From Larix sibirica (lineage: Eukaryota; Streptophyta; Pinopsida; Pinales; Pinaceae): a stretch of DNA of 10,839 nucleotides. The stretch covers positions 46,404 through 57,242 of the forward strand of contig NWUY0300046326.1 of NCBI GenBank assembly GCA_004151065.3, written 5' to 3'. How positions within the stretch are numbered: position 1 is the first letter of the stretch; every line of letters starts with the position of its first letter. The notes below the pieces were generated by a model. That model was not told the origin of the DNA, did not search any database, and worked only from the letters and a program-made list of their open reading frames with translations. Of the stretch, positions 1-8,477 are shown one piece after another. The translations under genes and the position numbers were made by a program.

Positions 1-870
1 CACAAATGGGGGGCCCAATGAAACCTTTTTTTTGCAATATGTCCCAGGTAAGAATGCTTCTGTGTGCCAGTTACCATATAAAAGTTGAAACTTTTGGCCA
101 TAAGGAGAGTTTCCATATCTTCTTCCAGGGAGGGAAGGGGGTGTTGCTATCGTTTTGTGCAAGGATGGAGTAAGTTTCTTTGACAGTGAAAGATCCCTTA
201 GGAAGATGTCCCCAGTGAATGATGTCATCCCCGCGGGAGAGACTGATTTGCCTCATTTGAAGATTAGTCCAAACCTCATCATAATCTTTCGCTGATATTC
301 CAGGCTGCCAGAGCCTAGGGTTCTTCTAAAGTCAGAAGGGGGGGGTCTCGACAGGTTCCCAAAAATCACGTACAACGGCATCAGAGATTGTCTGCCATGT
401 ACCCGGAGTAGCGCTACAGGTGGGGAGGCTGCTAAGTTTGGGTAGTTGTTGCCACGAGTCCTGCCAGAAGAGAGCAGAGGAGCCATCCTTGATTTCCCAA
501 AAACTATGATGTTGAATGAGAGCCCTTTGAGAATTAGCAGCGTGCTAAATAAGAGAGCCCGGTGGGTCAGAGTCGTACTTGATGAGCTGGTTGGGTTCCT
601 GGTGGGGGGCATATTTGCGGTTCCAAAGTTGCACCCAAGGAGAGTCATTCTTGGTGATCCACCTCCACCAGATTTTAGCAGAGAGTGCTTCATTGTTGAT
701 ATCAGGATCCCTTATACCAAGGCCTCCTACCCGTTTGGGGAGACATACTGTCTGCCATTTCACCAGGACCCATCTATTATTCTGTTGACTTTTACCCCAT
801 AGGAATGATCTTTGGAGATTTCTGAGAGCCTTGAGAACCCACTTCGGAGTGGCCAGGACTGAGAAGAGCT
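1..870 (-). other. ORF2 C-terminal region with zf-RVT-like domain
   Basis: Downstream of the RT core the frame reads PKWVLKALRNLQRSFLWG, then CLPKRVGGLGIRDPDINNEA and KIWWRW, a conserved plant LINE block. Next comes FWQDSW (about 440) and the zf-RVT-type block with GSFTVKETYSILAQ, WKKIWKLSLWPKVSTFIW and LAHRSILTWDILQKKGF, reaching the left edge. Stops lie at 869, 545, 332, 326 and 71. The role of this region in LINE mobilisation is not well defined; in other LINEs a C-terminal domain takes part in RNA or target binding. The end of ORF2 and the 3' UTR lie to the left of position 1. Confidence 0.88.
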
Positions 871-1019
871 AGAGGGGCATGGATTGGAGAACCAATTTGA
901 GGAGAGTGAGGTGACAGGGGAGATTAAGGGAGCGGAGGGTCCAAGAGGAGATAGGAGTTTCAATCTTGTCAAGGAGTTCTTTACATGAGGAATGCTTGAT
1001 AACCAAATCAAAGAGGGGG

Positions 1020-2290
1020 GCTTCAAGATACTTGGTAGGAAGAGTGGAGGTAGAAAAGCCGAGAATACGAGCAATATTACACTTGGTGATGGCATCAGTA
1101 TTGAAGAAGAAGATTTGAGATTTTTCAAGATTGATGGTAGTGCTAGACGCGACAGACAAAATAGATAGGATCTTGTGGAAAGTGTGCACTTCTTGCACAG
1201 AGGGGCGGCCAAAGAGGAGGTTATCATCAAAAAATTGTTGATAGGAAGTGGGGGTACCTCCATGGAGTGAGAGACCACAAATAGTGCCCGAGGCAACAAC
1301 TGCTTGAATCATTTTGCCCAGGACTTCAGCCATAAGGATGAAGAGGAAAGGGGAGAGGGGATCACCTTGACGGATGCCATGAGAAGGGGTGAAAGTGGGG
1401 GAAGGAGAGCCGTTGACAAGAATGGAGTAAAAGGAAGAGGAGACGAGGGAAGAGATCCAATTGATTCAGGTGGGGATGAAGCCATAGGCACGCTACATTT
1501 CCCTAATGAAAGCCCAATTGAGTTTGTCAAAAGCTTTGGAAAGATCTAGCTTTAGTAGCATTCCTGGGGTTCGGTGAGTTTTGAGGGAATGGGTGATCTC
1601 ATGAGCAAGGATGATGCCGTCTAAAATCTGTCTACCTTCTACATAACCACTTTGCTCAGGTGAGATAAGTAGGGGCAGGAGTGACTTGATATGATTAGCA
1701 ATCACTTTGGAAATGAGTTTGTAGATAACATTGCAGAGGGAGATGGGACGAAACTTACCAGGATGGGAAGCTTCCTTTACTTTAGGAATGAGGGAAAGAT
1801 GCGTGGAATTAAGGGCAGGAAGTATCCAACACTTTTTCCTAGATTCCTCAACCACTTCCCATATCTCATGCTTAAGTAGATCCCAGCAATGGTGAAAAAA
1901 GTTAGCCGTGAAGCCATTCGGACCAGGTGCTTTATCATCAGCGGTTTGTTCAATCGCAATTTCCACTTCCTGAAGAGAGATGGGTTGCAGCAAGGAAATT
2001 TTATGCTCTTCAATAATGGTAGCATGAATGTGGTGGGTGACCTGAGCAATGGCCACACTTCTAGAGTTTGGAGGTTCAGTAAGGAGATCCTGAAAGTACT
2101 TTTTGAGCTCCTGCTCAATGTCGTTTTTCTCTTCCAGCACCACGTCGGAATACCCTTTAAGTTTATTGATACGGTTATGCATTCTATGTTGAAGTGTGGA
2201 GCGATGAAAGAAGGAGGTGTTGTAGTCTCCTTCTTTTAGCCAGTGAACTCTGGATTTTTGTTTCCACAGGGTTTCTTCTTACTGACATCG
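1020..2290 (-). other. ORF2 reverse transcriptase domain and preceding linker
   Basis: The linker HWLKEGDYNTSFFHR (about 2,250-2,210) precedes the RT motifs. In order these are DDKAPGPNGFTANFF (about 1,935), FRPISLCNVIYKLISK (about 1,750), EQSGYVEGRQILDG (about 1,650), LDLSKAFDKLNW (about 1,540, first catalytic Asp), GIRQGDPLSPFLFIL (1,378-1,334), FFDDNLLF (1,234-1,211, the two remaining catalytic Asp residues) and TTINLEKSQIFFF. The YxDD-equivalent box is FFDD, whereas FADD or FVDD is more usual in plant LINEs. The KYLEAPLF motif near 1,030 has Glu where Gly (KYLGxPL) is the norm, a likely damaging change. Stops at 2279, 1493, 1466 and 869 interrupt this region or its edges. Confidence 0.94.
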
Positions 2291-2626
2291 TAAATTAAGC
2301 TTATCCAGGAGGTCCTTTTCTTTGAATTTGTGAGCCTGGGTGAGGCCGTCTTCCATGATGTTGCGTTGGAGAGACTCAAGTTCATCCTTGATCATATGAT
2401 TTTCATTGAACATGTTTCCAAAGGTGAAGTGGTTCTAGTCTTTGAGCTTAGCCCAAAGGAGTTTGAGTTTTTGCTGAAGGATGGCCATTTTAGATTTTCC
2501 AACCACATGCATCTCCGCCCACCAGTTGCTGATAGTATCTGAGAATTCTGGATGAGAAAGCCAAAATTTCTTGAATCTAAAAGGCTTATGGTATTGAGCA
2601 CCCTGACTTTGCCACGTTAAGTCAAT

Positions 2627-3316
2627 GAGCTAGTGATCAGAACAAGCAGCTGGTAAAACAGAGGATGATAGGGTGCCGCCTATCATAGTGAGGTTCTCAA
2701 AGACCAAAAATATGTCAAGACACTTTGCGATTTGGTGTGCACCCCCTCTTCTGTTATTCCAGGTGTAAAAACTAGAGGAAGAGGCTAGATCAACCAAATG
2801 ATTGTCAGCAATGAAAGCTTTGAAGAGAAGATCCTCAGGGGAAAGATCCCGAAGGCCTCCTTTTTTCTCCTCTAGGGTAGTAATCATGTTAAAATCGCCT
2901 CCAATGATGAGAGGGTGGTTCGAGTAATGCACGACGAACCAGCTAAGATGATTCAAAAGGAGGGTTTTAAGGCTAGGGGGTTGGGGGCTGTACACATCGA
3001 GGAGAAGACCATGGAGGCCAGTACCTGGAAGGTGGAAGGATGCGGAGATGGCATGGGGGGTGGCAGCATAGTTATCAAGGGTGAGCACATTGGTATTGCA
3101 GGCAATAGCAATACCCCCAGCTGCCCCAATGGAATCAGTGGCAAAACTTTGGTAGAATTTCCAGAGCTTGGTCATAATGAGCCCGAGGGTTTCAGAAGAG
3201 CACTTGGTTTCTTGGAGAAAGATAGCAGAGGGGGAATCAGTAAGGATATTTCTTTTCAACATACGGCGTTTGGAGAGACCGTTGATTCCTCTAATATTCC
3301 AAGATATAATCTTCAT
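2627..3316 (-). other. ORF2 apurinic/apyrimidinic-type endonuclease domain
   Basis: The domain reads SWNIRGINGLSKRR (Asn motif), FLQETKCSSE (catalytic Glu), LLLDVYSPQ, LIIGGDFNMI (Asp and Asn of the active site), FYTWNNRRGG and a terminal SDH (Asp and His). All the expected metal and catalytic residues are visible. One departure is CLDIFLV where plant L1 proteins normally have LDRFLV, so an Arg is replaced by Ile. The SDH is followed at once by a TAG (2630-2632), where Trp is common in the family. The enzyme would nick one target strand, typically at a T-rich/A-rich junction. Confidence 0.93.
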
Positions 3317-4817
3317 TGGGGGGGGTAAGGAAGGGAAAGAACTCAGTAAGCTGGGCATATTTCCCTGATTCCACCAGTCTTGTACCCAACAGATTAATAT
3401 GCTACAGATCATATTTTCTTCCTCTTTTCTTGAGTTCCCTTATAGCTTTCTGTCGATCTCTTTAAGGGAGGTTGTGTATACCCAATTTATCATGTGCTTT
3501 GACTTTGGCTAGAGCGTCCCTAAGGAGTTGTATCTGGTTTGGTGGAATGGAACCAAAAGCTTTTCGTGTGCTAACATCTTACAGCCCCAGAAGGTCTAGA
3601 TCTCCCAAATCTAGTTCTGTCATTTCTTCATCCATGGTAATATCTGGGGGGGTATCCAACGAAATTATGGGGGAAGGGTTAGACGGGATAAAAGAAGTAC
3701 CTTGAAGTTCATCTTGGGTGGCAAGTTTACTGGAATGATCTTTAACATCCTCATCCAACGGCTGATCCGTGATCTCGGGCTTAGATGAACCATCCTCCTC
3801 GTTGATCAGGTTTTTCTTTTTTGGCTGCATTTATGAATCAGTGGTATGTTCTACCAGGGCTTTAGAGCTATTAATGGTGGGGGGTATATCCACTTTATTC
3901 CTCCCTGTAGGTGTGCGATTGTGTCACCTAATCTTGCCTGCTCTTTGAAAACCTTCAGAATACGGAGTGTCTTTTTATTTTTCTTCAGATCATTGTTTGC
4001 TTAGGGGGAAATAATGGAAGAGGTGCCCATGTTCATGGCACTTGCGGCAACGAAAAGGAATATGCTCGTAATCCAAGGGTTGTATCCATTCTGAATCTTC
4101 AAGAGAGAGATTGATAGCATCCGAGAGAGCTTTGGCGATATGCATGTAGACGCAGATGCGAGCATAGGAGGTATAACGCTGGAGCCTAGTTTGATCTGCA
4201 GCTCTAACATAGGTACCTAGAGTATTCCCCATTTCTTTAAGGGTTTCTTCATCCCAATATTCCTGTGGAAGAGAATACATTCTGATCCAGACCAGTGCCC
4301 ATGTGAAGTCTTCTTTTTTGGGGTAGAATTTCTCAATCCAATTTTTCATGTAAAGACCTATGGAATTAAAGAAGTAGGGGCCGTCACTTTCCACTCTAGC
4401 CTTGTCTTCTAGATGGTGAAAGATCACTGTGAAAAATCCTTTGGAGCCAAGTTGAATATCATAGTGAGCTTTTGGTTTCCACTTCATGGCTATCCAATGT
4501 TTTAGGGTCTGCTCCGTAGGCCAGATTCCCATGAATTTGCAGATGATCGCATGGTCCTTTAGGTATTGAGACCTGGCATTTATTCTCTCGAGAGGAAGGG
4601 TTAAACTGGGGTGCGCTGCAGAGCGGGCTATGCATGTGTGAGTTCCAGGCGTTCCATCCACAGGAGGTGGAGTGATCGAAGAGGAGGGTTTCACTGTCTC
4701 AGGAATCGGGATATCTTCAATGCCAATGCGCTGGGAGGAGGCCTAGGAATTCGAGACAAGAGGTGTCTGCGTCGTGGTATGGGAGGGGCCCTCGGCCCCT
4801 CCCCATGCTGAGGTCAT
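3291..4817 (-). pseudogene. LINE ORF1: DUF4283-like domain + CCHC zinc knuckle, broken by stops
   Basis: This is the nucleic-acid-binding ORF1 protein of the L1-type LINE, expected to coat the element RNA. Taking the ATG at 4815-4817 and the TAG at 3291-3293 gives 509 codons including the stop. The domain reads LKDHAIICKFMGIWP (about 4,560), a tryptophan-rich DUF4283-like core with WIRMYSLPQEYW (about 4,270), then IPFRCRKCHEHGHLFHYF (about 4,050-4,000), a C-x2-C-x4-H knuckle whose fourth ligand, normally Cys, is Phe (TTC). An acidic tail with DLDLGDLDLLGL ends near 3,580, followed by a basic RDRQKAIRELKKRGRK stretch. In-frame stops lie at 4743, 3990, 3975, 3924, 3831, 3579, 3462 and 3402 (lowest coordinate of each), with no frameshift. 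The start is tentative: the longest uninterrupted piece has no ATG of its own and begins after the TAG at 4743. Confidence 0.85.
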
Positions 4818-4960
4818 AGCTTGACGCAGGGTAGAGAACCCATGAGGTATCACGGGGGCAACAGTCTGAGGGGATGAGGGCTAATAGCAGTCAGAAACCC
4901 TAAACAGTGATCAAAGCGTCGCAAGGCCGGACCTCAGCGAGCCATCATTCCATCTATTCG
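4818..4960 (-). other. Putative 5' leader/internal promoter region of the L1-type LINE
   Basis: This stretch lies upstream of the first plausible ORF1 methionine (4815-4817, minus) and ends where AT-rich flanking DNA begins. In the ORF1 frame a TAG lies at 4881-4883, so the ORF1 frame cannot extend further up. It contains AAACCCTAAA at 4895-4904, a telo-box-like motif (AGGGTTT on the LINE strand) known from plant promoters and 5' UTRs. LINEs carry internal promoters, so a leader here is expected; the promoter role is inferred. The exact first base is uncertain by perhaps 20 bp. Confidence 0.5.
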
Positions 4961-4974
4961 AATATTAATATTTT

Positions 4975-5092
4975 GACTTAATCTCTCTTAATAATTTATA
5001 TTTTTTTTTAATGTTATTTTTTAGTTTATATTTCTTTACTTTATTAGTTTATTATTTCTATATTTTTCATAAGTTTTTTTAGATCCCTTGAG
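4975..5092. other. AT-rich spacer between LINE 5' end and tandem repeat
   Basis: This short stretch is dominated by runs of T and TA, clearly different from the GC-richer LINE to its left. I see no coding potential or known motif. It is probably the pre-insertion flank into which the L1-type LINE landed. Confidence 0.5.
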
Positions 5093-5224
5093 GATGAGTA
5101 GAGTGTCCACTTTAAATGTTGGGATGTCTCTTAAATCCAACACAATTCATACACAAATGATGAGTGGAATGTCCATTTGAAATGTTGAGACATTTTTAAA
5201 CTCCAACACAATTCATATATAAAA
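5093..5224. repeat. Two-copy 66-bp direct tandem repeat
   Basis: Copy 1 is 5093-5158 and copy 2 is 5159-5224. They are equal in length and match at about 52 of 66 positions by hand alignment, roughly 79 percent. Shared blocks include GATGAGT, TGTCCA, AAATGTTG and TCCAACACAATTCATA. Copy 2 ends in ATATATAAAAGG, a TATA-box-like string. The unit is a multiple of three and copy 2 is open on the minus strand in one frame, but copy 1 has a stop in that frame, so coding is unlikely. The repeat directly abuts the broken end of the older LINE relic. Confidence 0.8.
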
Positions 5225-5229
5225 GGTTT

Positions 5230-6435
5230 GCCACAAAGATAACTAGTATTACCTTTCCCTAGTGTTTTTTTCAATTATGACTCTAAGAGTTACTAGGTGG
5301 TCAATGGTTGGGTTCTTCGTTAAAAAAAAACTTGAGAAGGAGCCCTAACATTGTTTTCATTTTCCCATTACATATTTTCCTATCTGTAACTATGCCACAT
5401 AGTTTGGTAAAACAGCTACTAACCATGATGATTTTGTAGTTTCTCACATTATTTATTTCAACCCCTTTTGTGAATAGGTACTACTTTGCTAACTTGTCGT
5501 TCTAGAGGAAAAATGATCATATAGCTTGATTGAATATATATTTGAGGGTACATGTAAATATTTACTTCCTCATTTGATTATTTCATTGTTAAACCCTTAT
5601 AACCATGTACCTTTCCATTGGTAATGTGCTTAATGCCTACCTCTATATCTTCATATGAAATATTACCTTTATTTCTTTTATGAGAAAGTCATGTTGATCC
5701 TTTTCCTAGTGTGTTTCTCAAAAATTTCATGTACATATGCTATCACTTCTTCCTCTTTATCTCACCTAGTTGAGTTCCATATGAATGTATGTGTTTTCAT
5801 AATTTTTGGCTGACATGTCAAGACGTCAATAAGATTTTCTTGCTTTTTGGAGAAAAGTTCATTTTTATTTTTTTTCTTTCGACGTAGAAGTTTTTTGTAT
5901 TCATTCATCCAAGTGTCTCCTCATATAAGCTATCACTTAGTAGTCTTTCTTGCACTACATTTCATTATTCATCTTACCAACCATTACAAGGTTTGTCATT
6001 AGGTTTTAATTTGTTATATTGAAAACATTCCTCATTAGCATGCACCAAAAGTTTTCTTGCAATCCTACTCCTTCCCTTGATACAAATAGTCCATGTGACA
6101 TTCTTGATTGCTCTTTCTACTTACTTGGTAAAGACATTTATGTTTTGGTAGTTAGTCTCCTTAGAAGATTTTCAATTGTTATGTTTTTTATTTCATCTTT
6201 AACCACTCCATTAAGAAAAATAAAACATGCATATGAGTGGACTATGGAAGTTTAATCCAAATTATGAAATTCTTCGTTGATAAATTGTTCTCTCGTGTGC
6301 TATTAAATAGTTTACTACACTCACTCCTTGTTTGATTTGGAAAGCGCATCCTCTTATGCCGATAAAATGCGATATGTCATTACAAATCAAAAGCTCTTAT
6401 GTTCTCCATCTCAAGTTCTTCCAACCAAATGGCAT
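5230..6435 (-). mobile_element. Ancient non-LTR retrotransposon relic (endonuclease tail to RT start), frameshifted
   Basis: Reading the minus strand across frames gives an ordered LINE ORF2. An endonuclease tail has IWLEELEMEN (from 6,433) then LLICNDISHF and SVVNYLIA (6,396-6,265), like the xVxNGL and SVVDYV blocks of endonuclease domains. A linker follows (6,132-5,968) ending in a WxDE-like W*DE, then MNEYKKLLRRKKNK to EEEVIAYVHEIFEKHTR (5,908-5,681). RT motifs are EDIEVGIKHITNGKVHGYKG (5,652-5,593), NNEIIK, SKVVPIHKRG (5,490-5,461), EINNVRNYKIIMVSSCFTK (from 5,459) and NPTIDHLVTLRVIIEK (from 5,314). At least five frameshifts and several stops are needed. Its motifs differ from those of the L1-type LINE here, so it is not a duplicate. 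The catalytic Asp motifs are missing or past recognition, and the element ends near the 66-bp repeat. Confidence 0.75.
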
Positions 6436-6449
6436 CTCTATCCTCTATA

Positions 6450-7353
6450 CCCATATTTGTTTGCATACGAATTCACATGTCATTATATCAACTGAAATTA
6501 CTTCTCAGACTTGTCAAAAATTCATAAATATTCTTTGCTAATACATATCAGGTCATCCTAAGATATTATTTGAGATATGTTTTGTTTACATATTGTCTTA
6601 CCATAACTCTAAGACCCTTATATCCTTTTGTATGTTTAGAATACAACAACACCCACCACCTGCAATATTACCCCCCAAAAAAGAAAAATACCAACTCCAA
6701 GATTTGTAGGCAAATGCAAACTCTATGTTGTAATTCGATTCAATAATATAATTGAAGGAAATGATTGACTGTGTTTAATTTAATTGTGAGCAAGAAAATG
6801 CAATACACAAAATATTATGCTTATCCTTGTAAGTTATGGATGGACATATTGTTTTCTATCTTCATTTCATTCTAAATCATTAATGAAGTCTTATTATTCA
6901 TTTAAATGCATTATATCTACTTTTAAAACAATATGACATGTGGAAAAAGCTTAAAATTAAATTAAATCTATTCAAATATCAATCTATAATGGCCTAAATA
7001 ATAAACATTCAAACAAGATAATTAATAACTATCAATGACTAAATTATTGCCACATACACATCTACCGAGAAAAAGAGAGAGGCCCTAAACATCTTTACTA
7101 AGAAAATAATATTGCTATTCATAAGTAGGAACTTTAATTTCAATGGTTATTACACCAATGTACATCTTAACTTCATATTTATTAAACATTTAGAGAGATT
7201 CAAAGATGCAAATCTCTAGGTGCTTAAAGATCCAAGTTGACATAGACATTGGTGTGTTTTTATAATTATATATTAATGCTTGGTATATGTCTTTTAGCAA
7301 AAATCGCTTTAGATTCCTCTTTTTTCAATGGTTGATATAATTTTATTATCATA
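6450..7353. other. AT-rich non-coding stretch
   Basis: I see no reading frame of note, RNA gene or recognisable repeat unit. The first 200 bases would be the position of the N-terminal endonuclease half of the older LINE relic, but I could not recognise it on the minus strand. The rest is A/T-rich sequence with scattered short A- and T-runs. Confidence 0.5.
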
Positions 7354-7462
7354 GTGTTCTTCGAAGGTGGCAAAACCTATCATAACTCAGTTGTCATATG
7401 GCAATGAGGATAACCATCATTGGCAAATGTGAGTTAACTCATCACCCTTATTCAAAGAACAC
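7354..7462. repeat. Imperfect inverted repeat (about 109-bp hairpin)
   Basis: The outer arms are GTGTTCTTCGAA at 7354-7365 and its near-complement ending AAAGAACAC at 7454-7462. Inner arms include AACTCA (7384-7389) against TGAGTT (7430-7435), and CAATGAGG against CCATCATTG around a short ATAA loop near 7,402-7,422. Bulges separate the paired blocks. It could be a decayed foldback element, or a hairpin formed by chance in AT-rich DNA. No target-site duplication was identified and no transcript is known. Confidence 0.45.
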
Positions 7463-7909
7463 CATGTCACATGAGATGATTGGTTGGTAGTCTGTAAGGG
7501 GGCATACACATACTTCCACTCCTAGTAGATACCTATGAGTTTTGGGCCATTGACTTGTTTCCTTACATCCAAGGAAGATAGTTCTTACTCAATTAAAAGC
7601 ACGTTTACGTCTTACTCCAACATCAATGATTACCACAGTGTTTTATATATGTGTGTATCTGTGTATGTATATAAATATTTGTAAATGATTATTATTTAAT
7701 CGACATTAAATTTATTATTACTTTATTTTTATTTTTATAAAAAAATTATTATATTAAACTAATGAAACAAACAAATGAAATAGACATTAAAACCTCTTTA
7801 ATATCAAATTCAAATTACAAAAATGATTCACGAGTAAGAGGTTGTTTTCAAATAATTCATTTGAAAAATTAATCACAATTTATTTTATTTTATTTGGGGT
7901 AATGTCTTC
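7463..7909. other. AT-rich non-coding stretch with TG/TA microsatellite
   Basis: It holds a mixed (TG)n/(TA)n run at about 7,642-7,674 followed by an A/T-only-like stretch to about 7,760. No gene or conserved motif is visible. Confidence 0.55.
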
Positions 7910-7978
7910 TTATTGGGGATTTGATCATGGGTGAGAAGCGTGTGAAACTTACCTCCTCACCATTTAAGCTACTACCCC
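7910..7978 (-). repeat. tRNA-like (Pol III A/B box) fossil, possible SINE head
   Basis: On the minus strand an A-box-like TAGCTTAAATGG (7960-7971) is followed after 32 nt by a B-box-like TGATCAAATCC (7917-7927, consensus GGTTCGANNCC). The block opens GGGGTAGTAGC and closes near ATCCCCAAT, like the tRNA-derived head of a plant SINE. The intervening arms do not form a convincing cloverleaf, so it is not a working tRNA. T-rich DNA lies on one side and a TTTTATTTTATTT stretch on the other; no clear target-site duplication was seen. Confidence 0.5.
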
Positions 7979-8477
7979 TCTATTGATTTTTTTTTAATTT
8001 TTTATTTTTTTACCTTATGATTTGAGTTCTTGGAAGTTGTACCCCTTTAAAATATGGAATAAAGAAACTGACCCTTTGTAAGCTAGAATAGTAACCCTTT
8101 CAAATCAATTTGTTTTTCCACCATGAGAAGGGCAAGTGCATGAATCTTGTTTGCTTTATCATAGAGCAACAAACCAACATGTTTCTCATTAACTCAAATA
8201 ATAAATAAAAGGAACTAAAAGCCTCTTCTACATTAGTAAGCAATATGCAAAAAGTCCTTAATGCATAAGGGTTTTCACCCATAAGCATGGACTTAGTACT
8301 AGATTAAAAGGGGATGAAAATCAAATGGGGCCTATATGCACATGTGAGCATGCTGAGGGATCAACATGGTTTATACAAACTTCCAAAAGTTATAAAGAAA
8401 CTTTATTGAGTTTCTCAATAGTTCATGCATTAGTCATCGTTCGATCCATAGCCTTGAACGTATATAATCTCAAACTC
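7979..8477. other. Non-coding stretch with an unassigned minus-strand open stretch (8,100-8,288)
   Basis: A minus-strand frame is open for 62 codons between 8,288 and 8,100, and a second frame in the same place reads VNEKHVGLLLYDKANKIH. I recognise neither. Both could be decayed coding sequence from a mobile element or chance open frames. Nothing else of note is visible. Confidence 0.35.

Larger units (their letters stand above)
1..3316 (-). pseudogene. LINE ORF2: endonuclease-reverse transcriptase polyprotein, broken by stops, truncated by window
   Basis: This is the catalytic protein of the L1-type LINE: it nicks the target DNA and copies the element RNA from the nick. I chose the ATG at 3314-3316 because it begins MKIISWNIRG, the usual start of plant L1 ORF2. 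The frame also stays open upstream to a TAA at 3440. Reading one frame down to the left edge gives about 1,105 codons: endonuclease, linker, reverse transcriptase, then the C-terminal region. In-frame stops lie at 2630, 2435, 2279, 1493, 1466, 869, 545, 332, 326 and 71 (lowest coordinate of each). Several sit where the family usually has Trp or Gln (SDH*LID, KD*NHFTF, PT*INWI, FIW*LAH), which fits C-to-T or G-to-A change. No frameshift was needed, so death by substitution is recent relative to the second LINE in this window. Confidence 0.92.
1..4960 (-). mobile_element. L1-type LINE (non-LTR retrotransposon), 3' end beyond window, inactivated
   Basis: The minus strand reads in order: short leader, ORF1 (DUF4283-like domain plus zinc knuckle), ORF2 (AP endonuclease, reverse transcriptase, zf-RVT-like region). 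This is the plant L1 layout, for elements that move by target-primed reverse transcription. All ORF1 pieces share one frame and all ORF2 pieces share another, so the copy is structurally intact inside the window but carries about 18 in-frame stops. The right (5') boundary is placed by the drop from GC-rich element sequence to AT-rich flank between about 4,945 and 4,975. The poly(A) tail and target-site duplication cannot be checked because the 3' end is outside. A copy this long was not strongly 5'-truncated. Confidence 0.93.

Noticed and set aside
253-693. 146-codon minus-strand open frame in the LINE 3' half
   Set aside because: It is out of frame with the conserved ORF2 blocks (GGLGIRDPDI, FWQDSW) that cover the same bases, so it is an alternative-frame shadow.
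446-802. Plus-strand open frames within the LINE (for example 446-802, 1304-1549, 1889-2239, 2915-3328)
   Set aside because: They lie opposite clearly recognisable RT and endonuclease coding sequence on the minus strand and resemble no protein family; they are antisense shadows.
1-3316. Stop-codon readthrough or an altered genetic code explaining the open-but-for-stops ORF2
   Set aside because: All three stop codons occur, at several different expected residues, and ORF1 is hit as well; ordinary mutational decay of a mobile element explains this.
5093-5224. CRISPR-like or LTR call for the 66-bp repeat
   Set aside because: There are only two directly adjacent diverged copies with no spacer, and no TG...CA-bounded LTR, primer-binding site or polypurine tract could be delimited.
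6019-6541. Plus-strand open frames 6,019-6,255 and 6,332-6,541
   Set aside because: The conserved LINE motifs are on the opposite strand over the same bases, so these are shadows of the older LINE relic.
7642-7674. TG/TA run as a functional element
   Set aside because: It is short simple-sequence DNA common in plant spacers; the run at 10,762-10,793 is of the same kind.
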